DNA of 9,099 nt from Candidatus Heimdallarchaeota archaeon (GTDB taxonomy: Archaea > Asgardarchaeota > Heimdallarchaeia > Heimdallarchaeales > Heimdallarchaeaceae). The notes under the pieces are model-generated. The model had not been told where the DNA came from. It saw only the letters and a list, made by a program, of their open reading frames with translations, and made no database searches. The position numbers were made by a program, and so were the translations under genes. This document shows positions 1-5,901 of this stretch, one piece after another; within the stretch, counting starts at the first letter, position 1, and each line of letters opens with the position of its first letter. The stretch covers positions 1 to 9,099 of the forward strand of contig JAEOTK010000383.1 of the NCBI GenBank assembly GCA_016839875.1, written 5' to 3'.

Positions 1-22
1 AGCAAAATACTTGTAAGATGAT

Positions 23-1195
23 TTATTCATCCTCTGGACTTGAATACTCTTTGATCAACAGTCCATCTCCAGCATGAATTTTGGCTTTGTCTTTTGGGAA
101 GAAGAAGTATTTTCCTTTCTTTCTTAAAGCAATTATATTCATGAAATCATCCAAGTGTTCAGCTTCTTTGACTGTTTTGCCAACATATGGAGACTCTTTA
201 GTTACTGGGATATAATCAAGTGCTTCTGAAGAATCATCTACTACTTCTTCTAGTATTAAGTATGGTTTATGTCTTGCTGAAACACCAAATGCGATTTTTA
301 TTGCTGCATCGGCAATCTCCTCAAAAGAATCAGCCATTCTTAGATAAGCCATTAAGGTCTTTTTGCCTATCATTTTCTGTTCATATAATCTAAGAACTTC
401 TTCAATTAATTCATATTGAAGTTTGTCAATTTTATCTTCTGTAATTAATATTAGATTTTCCACGTTCGGTAAATCTTCTAGTGCATAAAGATATGCGAGA
501 TCTACAATTAATTCTGCAGATTCTTTCATTGTAACTAGAAGATCTTGATGATATTTCAATTTAGATTCTGGTTCTATTTCACCATGATCAATGATATGTT
601 GTCTTGCTTTTTCAACAGACGGCAATTCACCAATAGCTAAGCTTATGAAATGATTGACATTTGCTAAAGGACCTCTGAAAATCAGTAAATCTCCAGCCTT
701 CATTATTTCATCATAATCTGTTAATAATCCCGCTTCAGGCCTGATAATACCAAAAATATCAACTCCTAGCAAATCATGAATATCTGCAGAAAGCTCTGAT
801 TCTCCACATAATACCGAAGATCCATCAAGTGCAACAAGATCCACTATTTGATCCATATGTTGTTGAACTAGCTTTATCTCATCTTCTATATCAAAATCCA
901 TTAGAACTAAGGCTGCCATATCAGCAGCTGAATCAGAGATCAGATTGTTAGCTTCTCCTATAGTATAATAGATTCTCAGCTCTTCTGCTTGACTTAGATT
1001 CTTTATTGAAACAGATAATCTATCTAGAAGATTCTTGTACATAATATCTATTTTTTCTTCTAAAACAAGTACTTGTTCTGCTACGTGTTTATCACTATAC
1101 AGTAATGACGCAAAAGAAAGATCAACGCAAATCTCAGAGAGCGTTTTCATTTCAATTAAAATATCTTTTACACTTATTGGTTCTTTTTCGGTCAT
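23..1195 (-). CDS. PhoU/TrkA_C tandem-domain regulatory protein
   Basis: This 390-residue soluble protein is an internal duplication. It has a PhoU-like helical domain (about 8-115), a TrkA_C/RCK_C-like beta domain (about 120-185), a second PhoU-like domain (about 215-310) and a second TrkA_C domain (about 325-385). The halves align visibly: DILIEMKTLSEICVDLSF at 11-28 matches DLLVTMKESAELIVDLAY at 218-235, and EEKID matches EDKID. Both TrkA_C parts keep the late pattern (KAGDLLIF at 166-173; HAGDGLLI at 374-381). In archaea such proteins (COG3273-like) are thought to sense a ligand or nucleotide and gate a cation transporter, often an MgtE-like or K+ channel protein. The partner, if any, is not in this window and could lie just beyond position 1. 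The start ATG has no clear Shine-Dalgarno. The gene is divergent from the MFS exporter gene. Domain calls are firm; the transported ion is unknown. Confidence 0.85.
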   Translation of the reverse strand: MTEKEPISVKDILIEMKTLSEICVDLSFASLLYSDKHVAEQVLVLEEKIDIMYKNLLDRLSVSIKNLSQAEELRIYYTIGEANNLISDSAADMAALVLMDFDIEDEIKLVQQHMDQIVDLVALDGSSVLCGESELSADIHDLLGVDIFGIIRPEAGLLTDYDEIMKAGDLLIFRGPLANVNHFISLAIGELPSVEKARQHIIDHGEIEPESKLKYHQDLLVTMKESAELIVDLAYLYALEDLPNVENLILITEDKIDKLQYELIEEVLRLYEQKMIGKKTLMAYLRMADSFEEIADAAIKIAFGVSARHKPYLILEEVVDDSSEALDYIPVTKESPYVGKTVKEAEHLDDFMNIIALRKKGKYFFFPKDKAKIHAGDGLLIKEYSSPEDE

Positions 1196-1231
1196 TGATG
1201 ATCGAACACTCTTTCAAAAAGGATTAAGTTA

Positions 1232-1243
1232 TGAATAAATATC
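1232..1243 (-). promoter_or_regulatory. candidate TATA box for the PhoU/TrkA_C gene
   Basis: On the minus strand this reads GATATTTATTCA, a TATA-like element centred about 42 bp upstream of the ATG at 1195. It would give a leader of roughly 15 nt. The call rests on base composition and spacing alone, in very AT-rich DNA, so it is weak. Confidence 0.3.
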
Positions 1244-1280
1244 AACTTTTCGCTTTGTATGACTTTTCTACTATTGAGAT

Positions 1281-1293
1281 AAAAGTTTTTTAA
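1281..1293 (+). promoter_or_regulatory. candidate TATA box for the MFS gene (leaderless)
   Basis: AAAAGTTTTTTAA is centred about 27 bp upstream of the GTG at 1315. That is the distance from an archaeal TATA box to its transcription start. Transcription would begin at the start codon, which fits the absence of a Shine-Dalgarno there and supports GTG 1315 over the in-frame ATG at 1387. Confidence 0.45.
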
Positions 1294-1314
1294 CTTCCTT
1301 TAGATTTCTGAATC

Positions 1315-2658
1315 GTGTCAATTGAACAATCCGAGAAAAAGGAAGAAGCTTTCGAAATTGAGGAACCAAAAAGAAAGCGATTCTTCATGGAAAGAAATGA
1401 GATTCTTATCCTTATAGGAATATTCTTTCTCGGATTTTCTACAGCAATGTTTTCCCCATATGCGCCTATTTGGTTAGAAAATATATTTGATGTTGATTCT
1501 TATTTTATTCTTGGTTTTGTAACTATAATTCCTAATCTTCTCGTTGCAATTGGTACGACTGTCTGGGGTATTCTAGCTGATAGATTTGGTAAACGAAAAT
1601 TCGTTTTACTTGGTTTTCTTGCATCTGGTCTTATGTATTTTGCCTTATTGTTTGTGAATACTTCAATTATGTTCCTACTTGTAATGCTGATTGGATATAT
1701 GTTCATATCAGCTCAAACTTCTAATGTTTATGCATATGCAACTTTAACATCTTCTAAAACAAAAGAAACCATTTTAGGGGGAATCACTGCTACTTTTAGC
1801 ATTGCATGGGGAGTATCTAGCCCAATCGCAGGATCAATTCATGATGCTGCTAAGAATCCAGATACTTTTGTTTCAAAATTATCTTCAGTTCTTCCTGATG
1901 CTTTTTCTCAAGAAATAATATCAAATCCAGATATGGGGTTGCAGCTTTTCATAGCTGTTTTTGTATGCTTAGTAGCTTTCTTAGTTATTCTTTTCTCTAA
2001 GGAAGAAGAAAAGTCTGAAACTCAAAGAGAGGTTGATAAATCAAAGATTAAGGGAGTTAAAATAACAATCTTCCCAATTATATTTATCCTAATTGTCATT
2101 ACTGCGTTCTTCCAATTTGCCAATTCTAGTGGATTTTGGTCTTTTGCATCAGTATATTTCATTAACACTTTGAATACTTCTGCAATTCACTTCTCCTATT
2201 TTCTTGTTGGTACTACTATTCTTGGTTCAATTTTAGCATTACTTCTAGGTCGAATCACAAAAATAGGAAAAATATTGCTCTGTATCATTGCAGGTATGAT
2301 GGTTCAGGTTACTATCTATTCATTGATGACAGCTTTTCCATCAAAAATTATACTAGGTCTTGTTGTCTATAGTTTTCCTAGTTATGTTATTTCCAACGTT
2401 AGTCTCTATAGTCTAGCTGGTACTTTTTCAAACAAACTAAGAAGAGCAACAGCCTATGGTTTATACAATACAATTGGTTTATCTGGAGCTATTTCAGCTA
2501 CACTGATACTGGGTTTACTAGCTGATAGTTCTTTAGCAAATTATTTCTCTGAAGAAATATTCATCATGCTGCCAGCTACTCTAGTTCTAGCAGCATTAGC
2601 TTTTATCATTTCTTTAGTTTTAGCATTCTTTATTCGCAGGAAAAAGGAACTTATTTAA
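1315..2658 (+). CDS. major facilitator superfamily transporter
   Basis: This 447-residue integral membrane protein has about twelve hydrophobic segments, beginning near residues 29-48 and ending at 418-440. A charged cytoplasmic loop (about 229-247, rich in K and E) separates the two six-helix halves. The decisive mark is MFS motif A between TM2 and TM3, GILADRFGKRK at 85-95. TM11 (about 380-403) carries the small-residue-rich pattern of drug:H+ antiporters of the DHA1 type. The likely role is proton-driven efflux or uptake of a small molecule at the cell membrane; the substrate cannot be read from the sequence. The start is GTG with a leaderless-type promoter. The N-terminal 25 residues are highly charged and would be cytoplasmic. 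The next ATG is at 1387 and would remove this tail but leave the transporter intact. It stands alone, divergent from the PhoU/TrkA_C gene. Confidence 0.9.
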   Translation: MSIEQSEKKEEAFEIEEPKRKRFFMERNEILILIGIFFLGFSTAMFSPYAPIWLENIFDVDSYFILGFVTIIPNLLVAIGTTVWGILADRFGKRKFVLLGFLASGLMYFALLFVNTSIMFLLVMLIGYMFISAQTSNVYAYATLTSSKTKETILGGITATFSIAWGVSSPIAGSIHDAAKNPDTFVSKLSSVLPDAFSQEIISNPDMGLQLFIAVFVCLVAFLVILFSKEEEKSETQREVDKSKIKGVKITIFPIIFILIVITAFFQFANSSGFWSFASVYFINTLNTSAIHFSYFLVGTTILGSILALLLGRITKIGKILLCIIAGMMVQVTIYSLMTAFPSKIILGLVVYSFPSYVISNVSLYSLAGTFSNKLRRATAYGLYNTIGLSGAISATLILGLLADSSLANYFSEEIFIMLPATLVLAALAFIISLVLAFFIRRKKELI

Positions 2659-2680
2659 AGAAACATGCTTAACTTGCATA

Positions 2681-2722
2681 AAGTGGTCAGAAAGTGACCA
2701 GCAGTTTAAAATTAAGTGACCA
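2681..2722 (+). promoter_or_regulatory. three helically phased AAGTGRYCA repeats, likely operator
   Basis: AAGTGGTCA (2681-2689), AAGTGACCA (2692-2700) and AAGTGACCA (2714-2722) are direct repeats whose starts differ by 11 and 22 bp, so all lie on one face of the helix. The first two also form the inverted repeat TGGTCA-N5-TGACCA. The TATA-like element sits in the gap between copies two and three. This looks like a binding site for a regulator of the operon beginning at 2760. The winged-helix protein at the end of that operon is the natural candidate, by inference only. Confidence 0.55.
2705..2713 (+). promoter_or_regulatory. candidate TATA box of the 2760-3869 operon
   Basis: TTTAAAATT matches the archaeal TATA consensus well and predicts a start near 2735. 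That leaves a leader of about 25 nt which holds the Shine-Dalgarno GAGGTG (2749-2754), 5 nt before the ATG. A second AT-rich stretch at 2728-2734 is too close to the Shine-Dalgarno to be the main box. Confidence 0.45.
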
Positions 2723-2759
2723 ATCAATATTTACATAGAAAAAAACACGAGGTGTAAAA

Positions 2760-3101
2760 ATGAACTTTGAAATAGATATCGATACAGACGATAAAAAGAA
2801 GAAGAAGAAATCTGAATCATCTGGACAACCAGATGCAGAGGAAATTAAGGAGATACTAGGTGCAGTTTCAACAGAAGTTCCTGAGTTGATTAAAAACATC
2901 TTTTCTGCTATATTTGATCCATCTATAGCTGAAAATTATGGCAAAGGAATAGGAGCTCTTTACAGACAACTAAAGGAAGAAGGAATTCCTGAAGAAATGA
3001 TAGATACAATAGTCATGAATTTCTCTGATACTTTCAATGTTGTTGGAAATGCGATGAAAAATATAGACTATAGTAAGAAAAGCAAAGATGAAGAAGATTA
3101 G
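2760..3101 (+). CDS. small conserved-motif soluble protein, unknown function
   Basis: This 113-residue protein has no membrane segment and no recognised enzyme motif. It opens with an acidic patch and a run of six lysines (12-17), continues with amphipathic helices (about 26-53), and then has the motif LKEEGIPEEMIDTIVMNF at 71-88. The next protein repeats this motif. A further helix and a charged tail (KKSKDEED) follow. The motif looks like a short helix-turn-helix hairpin (L-x-x-E-G-[IL]-P-x-E-[ML]-I), perhaps for protein-protein contact rather than DNA binding. It is the first gene of a three-gene operon, with a good Shine-Dalgarno GAGGTG 5 nt before the ATG, and the next gene starts 11 nt after its stop. 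I do not recognise a named family. Confidence 0.8.
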   Translation: MNFEIDIDTDDKKKKKKSESSGQPDAEEIKEILGAVSTEVPELIKNIFSAIFDPSIAENYGKGIGALYRQLKEEGIPEEMIDTIVMNFSDTFNVVGNAMKNIDYSKKSKDEED

Positions 3102-3112
3102 CGGTGTAGACA

Positions 3113-3388
3113 GTGACTAAAAAAATCAAGGCAATTTTTTTATCCACTCTTTACATCCTATATATACTCTTTATTTTTCCTTGGTATATCCTATTTCTTC
3201 TAATTTCTAATGTATTCAGAAGAAGAAAAAATTCATTCAAACTGAAGAGAAAACTTAGAAAAGAGGGATTGCCAAAAGAGCTGATTGAAAACATTGCACG
3301 TAATTATAGAAGAGGTACAAAGATTATAAGTATAAGAAATCTAAGACTTATAAGAAAACGGAAGAAATCATCTGATAAAGAGGAATGA
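3113..3388 (+). CDS. small membrane protein sharing the 18-residue motif of its neighbour
   Basis: This 91-residue protein has a long hydrophobic N-terminal part (about 6-34), enough for one long helix or a tight hairpin of two. A strongly basic cytoplasmic part follows. Residues 48-65, LRKEGLPKELIENIARNY, match residues 71-88 of the preceding protein at 8 of 18 positions, with 5 more conservative changes. The tail is very rich in K and R. The start is GTG at 3113 with GGTG (3103-3106) 6 nt upstream, and the ATG of the next gene is 4 nt after its stop, so the three genes are surely co-transcribed. A scaffold or membrane receptor for its partners is a reasonable guess, but no function is established. 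Confidence 0.75.
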   Translation: MTKKIKAIFLSTLYILYILFIFPWYILFLLISNVFRRRKNSFKLKRKLRKEGLPKELIENIARNYRRGTKIISIRNLRLIRKRKKSSDKEE

Positions 3389-3392
3389 CAAA

Positions 3393-3869
3393 ATGACTGA
3401 AGATGATCAAACAATTGATCAAAAAATCAAAGAATTGGAAGATAAGATTAACTATGTTATCTTGCAAATAAATAATCTTCAGCATAAGGTTTCTGATAGC
3501 AATCCTGAATTAGGTCAAATGATGAATCTATTACAAATCTTGACTTCTTCTTTGCAAATTTCTAAAGCTCCTTTAACAGCAATATCAGCAACGATAACTA
3601 TGAAGGATCGTATTCTTCAAAGATTTCCTGATATTAAATTTGATGACATTTCTAAATCAATCATTGAGGTTTTAGAGAAAAAGGAAAGATTGAACCTATC
3701 TCAACTTACTGAAGAAGTCAGAAAAATAAGAGGTTCAGCTTCTAGAAGAATAATAAGAGAGAGAGTAGAGAAATTGCAAAACGAAGGTATTATCAGAGAA
3801 GTTGATGAGGGATATGGGAGACAAATAGAACTTATTCATCCAGAAGAAAATGAAAAAAAAGAAGAATGA
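3393..3869 (+). CDS. coiled-coil plus winged-helix DNA-binding protein
   Basis: This 158-residue protein begins with a coiled-coil helix (about 8-34), followed by a linker with a possible second helix. It ends in a winged-helix domain (about 85-148). IIEVLEKKERLNLSQLTEEV forms the first helices, the SASRRIIRERVEKLQNEGII stretch is the recognition helix and its continuation, and EVDEGYGRQIELI is the wing. The layout resembles MarR/ArsR-like archaeal regulators, with the coiled coil probably serving dimerisation. It is the last gene of the operon, with GAGG at 3380-3383 upstream of the ATG. It is the best candidate to bind the repeats at 2681-2722 and so control its own operon. The C-terminus is acidic and lysine rich. 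Confidence 0.8.
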   Translation: MTEDDQTIDQKIKELEDKINYVILQINNLQHKVSDSNPELGQMMNLLQILTSSLQISKAPLTAISATITMKDRILQRFPDIKFDDISKSIIEVLEKKERLNLSQLTEEVRKIRGSASRRIIRERVEKLQNEGIIREVDEGYGRQIELIHPEENEKKEE

Positions 3870-3886
3870 AACAGAATTATTGTTTC
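3868..3886. terminator. short stem-loop shared by two convergent stop codons
   Basis: GAAACA (3868-3873) and TGTTTC (3881-3886) can pair around a 7-nt loop. The loop holds the minus-strand stop codon and the left arm overlaps the plus-strand stop. On the minus strand it is followed by eight Us (A run at 3853-3860), a typical archaeal U-tract terminator lying inside the 3' end of the neighbouring gene. The stem is weak, so the U-tract is the better evidence. Confidence 0.4.
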
Positions 3887-4863
3887 TTTCTGTACGCTAG
3901 TTTTACAACAGCAATTGCTAGAATTGGTAGAACAATAGCTGACACCCATGCGATAGAGGTTTCAGCTGTACCTGAATCATCAGTACCTAAGGAAGGGTCA
4001 TAGATTAATTCATCAAAGTGTTCAAAACTTAGAAACAGTTGTAAGGTACCAGCTCCATTTGCTGAACAGGAACCATTTACTTCAGAATATCTATATTGAG
4101 ATTCAAATTGGTTCTTTATTCTAGATTGATTTGCATAAGCAAAATATGCTTTTTCTCCTTCTTGTTGAATTTCAAACTTCTGTTTCACTTCAAGTTTGTT
4201 TTCTTGTTTCAGTTCATTATTAGTGGTGTTAACTGTAGTTTCGATTTGTTGATTGTGTTGATTACGAATTTGACTTCCTTCTGCAGGAGTAATGTCAAAT
4301 CTTAAAGCAAGCAAACTATCAACTTCTTCCCAAGCCCAGCCACTAATGTATAAATCAAATTTCAGTTCAGTACCTCCTACAAGATCATACCCACCAATAT
4401 TCACATCATCCATATATAGATGAAATGCTATTGTAATGTCTAAATCTTGATAAAGAAGACCCATCATCTGATCTAGAGTAAAGTTGAAATGAATTGCAGT
4501 AACAACTTCTGCTACTTCATCTGTTTCAAATCCGCTAAATAACCATTTTGCACTAGTTAGTGTAAAGATTGGTACTCCAGTAAGTGATTCATTATATTGA
4601 AACGCTCCATCTCCGTTTAAGTCTTGATATTCAATTAATTGCTTTAACATGACATTGAATGTTAAGCCAGATGCAAGAGTATAATGTACTACAGGAATGT
4701 TTCCTTGGGCATTAACGCTTATAGTAACATTATCTGTCGTAATGGTAGCAATACCATTCTTATGTTCATATTCTATTCCATCTCCTGGTGCTGCTGCAAC
4801 TTGCAGTGTAACAAACAGGAGGAGGATAAATCCCAAACCAATTGTAAGTTTCTTGAGGTTCAT
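3877..4863 (-). CDS. secreted, C-terminally anchored surface protein with EF-hand-like loop
   Basis: This 328-residue protein has an N-terminal signal peptide (basic start, hydrophobic 7-21, small-residue AAA near 23-25) and a C-terminal membrane helix (about 304-323) followed by a basic YRKKQ tail. The body should lie outside the cell, tethered to the membrane. It is rich in alternating beta-strand patterns. Residues 81-92, DLNGDGAFQYNE, fit an EF-hand or dockerin-type calcium loop (D81, N83, D85, E92). Six N-glycosylation sequons are present (N45, N91, N127, N212, N245, N263), and a Q/N-rich stretch spans about 201-236. There is no catalytic motif and only one cysteine. The start ATG has GGTG (4871-4874 on the minus strand) 7 nt upstream. 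Its role is unknown; a calcium-stabilised surface or adhesion protein is plausible. Confidence 0.8.
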   Translation of the reverse strand: MNLKKLTIGLGFILLLFVTLQVAAAPGDGIEYEHKNGIATITTDNVTISVNAQGNIPVVHYTLASGLTFNVMLKQLIEYQDLNGDGAFQYNESLTGVPIFTLTSAKWLFSGFETDEVAEVVTAIHFNFTLDQMMGLLYQDLDITIAFHLYMDDVNIGGYDLVGGTELKFDLYISGWAWEEVDSLLALRFDITPAEGSQIRNQHNQQIETTVNTTNNELKQENKLEVKQKFEIQQEGEKAYFAYANQSRIKNQFESQYRYSEVNGSCSANGAGTLQLFLSFEHFDELIYDPSLGTDDSGTAETSIAWVSAIVLPILAIAVVKLAYRKKQ

Positions 4864-4891
4864 TTTTTTTCACCAACATATAACCCTCTGC

Positions 4892-4918
4892 AATTATTTA
4901 ATACGTGTTTATTTATCA
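4892..4918 (-). promoter_or_regulatory. promoter region of the surface-protein gene
   Basis: On the minus strand two TATA-like stretches occur: GATAAATAAAC (4908-4918) and TATTAAATAATT (4892-4903). The first predicts a start near 4887 and leaves a short leader with the Shine-Dalgarno GGTG. The second would place the start at the Shine-Dalgarno, so the first is preferred. Confidence 0.35.
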
Positions 4919-4930
4919 GATTAAAGAGAG

Positions 4931-4963
4931 AACTTTAATTTTCTAAAGTCTTGTTTTAAAGTT
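4931..4963. promoter_or_regulatory. inverted repeat AACTTTAA / TTAAAGTT between divergent genes
   Basis: AACTTTAA (4931-4938) and TTAAAGTT (4956-4963) are perfect inverted repeats with centres 25 bp apart, just upstream of the TATA box at 4968. AACTTTAAA recurs at 5828-5836 before the TATA box of the gene at 5898. This is a candidate operator for the winged-helix protein encoded at 4999. The motif is AT-only apart from one base, so chance is not excluded. Confidence 0.35.
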
Positions 4964-4967
4964 AAAA

Positions 4968-4977
4968 TTATATATTA
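4968..4977 (+). promoter_or_regulatory. TATA box of the winged-helix membrane protein gene (leaderless)
   Basis: TTATATATTA is a near-ideal archaeal TATA box preceded by an A-rich BRE-like stretch. It lies about 27 bp before the ATG at 4999, so the transcript should start at or beside the start codon. No Shine-Dalgarno is present. Confidence 0.6.
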
Positions 4978-4998
4978 GATGATTCTATTAGCACTCTA

Positions 4999-5814
4999 AT
5001 GAGTTCTTTGAATATAGTAGAAAGTTCTGAAGAAATGAGAGTACTTTCCAATCCTATTCGTCAAAGAATTCTAAAATTGATATCAGAACAAGGAACTATA
5101 TCTTTCACATCGCTAAAAGAAGAATTAGAATTAACAGATGGTAGCCTTTTCTACCATATTAAGATGTTAAAAGAGTATATACAGAAGGATCAACAAAACT
5201 TCTATCAGCTTAATGAAAGAGGTAAAATTGTGGTTGATTCAATAGTTCATAAAAAGAGCATTCCAACTAAAGAGGTTAAGGAAACATCTTGGTTTATAGA
5301 TAAAATCACTTTTCCAAGTATCTTCTATTATTTCTTCGGAGATCCTTTAAGAAGTTTGATTGAATTAAATATGTTGCTTATTGTTGTAGCTTGGTTATTT
5401 GGAGTAACAACTACTCAATTCAGCTCACTTGAGTCTATTCTTGAAGGAGGAGCTATTGTAAATGCATTGATTTCCTTTGCCCACTGGTACTTCTATTTGC
5501 TAGTTATAGTTGTAGTTATTAAAATCCTAAAATCTGAAACAAATTTCAAAGAACTCTGGATTGGTGTTTTTACTGGACTTATTCCTTACGTTGTATATTT
5601 GATACCAATAGCAATCATTTACTATACAAATACAACAATCCAACCTTGGTTAACTATACTATTAAATATAATTTTCAGCATCTGTAAAATCTATTCAACA
5701 ATAATAGTTGCTCAAGGAATCAATCTCTCTACAGGGATTAAGAGATATCAAGCGTTAATCCTTGCAAGTATCTTACTAATAATTGATTACATCTATCTCA
5801 TGATAACAATATGA
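4999..5814 (+). CDS. winged-helix regulator fused to a five-TM membrane domain
   Basis: The first 85 of 271 residues form an ArsR-like winged helix. Residues 11-30 (SSEEMRVLSNPIRQRIL region) are the first helices, 35-62 carry the helix-turn-helix with SLFYHIKMLKEY as recognition helix, and 66-82 are the wing and closing helix. The rest has five hydrophobic segments, near 120-138, 153-177, 185-209, 215-240 and 250-270. The spacing and sparse charged loops resemble the Yip1 family, as a guess. Such a protein would sit in the membrane with its DNA-binding head in the cytoplasm and could pass an envelope or lipid signal straight to DNA. It is transcribed from a leaderless-type promoter, divergent from the surface-protein gene and 83 bp before the DUF4382-like gene, both possible targets. 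Confidence 0.8.
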   Translation: MSSLNIVESSEEMRVLSNPIRQRILKLISEQGTISFTSLKEELELTDGSLFYHIKMLKEYIQKDQQNFYQLNERGKIVVDSIVHKKSIPTKEVKETSWFIDKITFPSIFYYFFGDPLRSLIELNMLLIVVAWLFGVTTTQFSSLESILEGGAIVNALISFAHWYFYLLVIVVVIKILKSETNFKELWIGVFTGLIPYVVYLIPIAIIYYTNTTIQPWLTILLNIIFSICKIYSTIIVAQGINLSTGIKRYQALILASILLIIDYIYLMITI

Positions 5815-5827
5815 TCTAAAAAAAATG

Positions 5828-5837
5828 AACTTTAAAG
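5828..5837. promoter_or_regulatory. AACTTTAAAG element upstream of the DUF4382-like gene
   Basis: This shares AACTTTAAA with the inverted repeat at 4955-4963 and contains the palindrome CTTTAAAG. It lies 15 bp upstream of the TATA box at 5852, a usual place for an archaeal activator or repressor site. Support is limited to the shared sequence and position. Confidence 0.3.
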
Positions 5838-5851
5838 AATTAAATAGGAAG

Positions 5852-5859
5852 TATAAAAA
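5852..5859 (+). promoter_or_regulatory. TATA box of the DUF4382-like gene
   Basis: TATAAAAA is a good TATA element. It predicts a start near 5882, next to the ATG at 5881 that opens a six-codon reading frame running into the true start at 5898. Confidence 0.5.
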
Positions 5860-5880
5860 CAACTGAAAACAATAATAAAT

Positions 5881-5901
5881 ATGGGGAATAAACAAAAATG
5901 A
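5881..5901 (+). other. six-codon upstream reading frame overlapping the next start
   Basis: ATG-GGG-AAT-AAA-CAA-AAA-TGA encodes MGNKQK, and its TGA overlaps the ATG at 5898 by two bases (ATGA). With the TATA box at 5852 the mRNA would begin almost at this ATG, so ribosomes could load on it as a leaderless message and pass to the main frame. It may be chance, and the GGGG at 5883-5886 may simply act as a poor Shine-Dalgarno. Confidence 0.2.

Noticed and set aside
3..13. CAAAATACTTG occurs here and at 7558-7568, both just after minus-strand stop codons.
   Set aside because: Several 11-base matches are expected by chance in 9 kb of AT-rich DNA, and the flanks do not match.
1261..2658. Starting the MFS gene at ATG 1387 instead of GTG 1315.
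   Set aside because: The TATA-like element is at leaderless distance from the GTG, and the charged N-terminal tail in between has normal coding character.
2664..2679. ATGC/GCAT mini hairpin after the MFS gene as a terminator.
   Set aside because: The stem is only four base pairs and no U-tract follows.
4096..4305. Plus-strand open frames opposite the surface-protein gene, here and at 4684-4938.
   Set aside because: They are low-complexity antisense shadows without ribosome-binding sites or recognisable domains.
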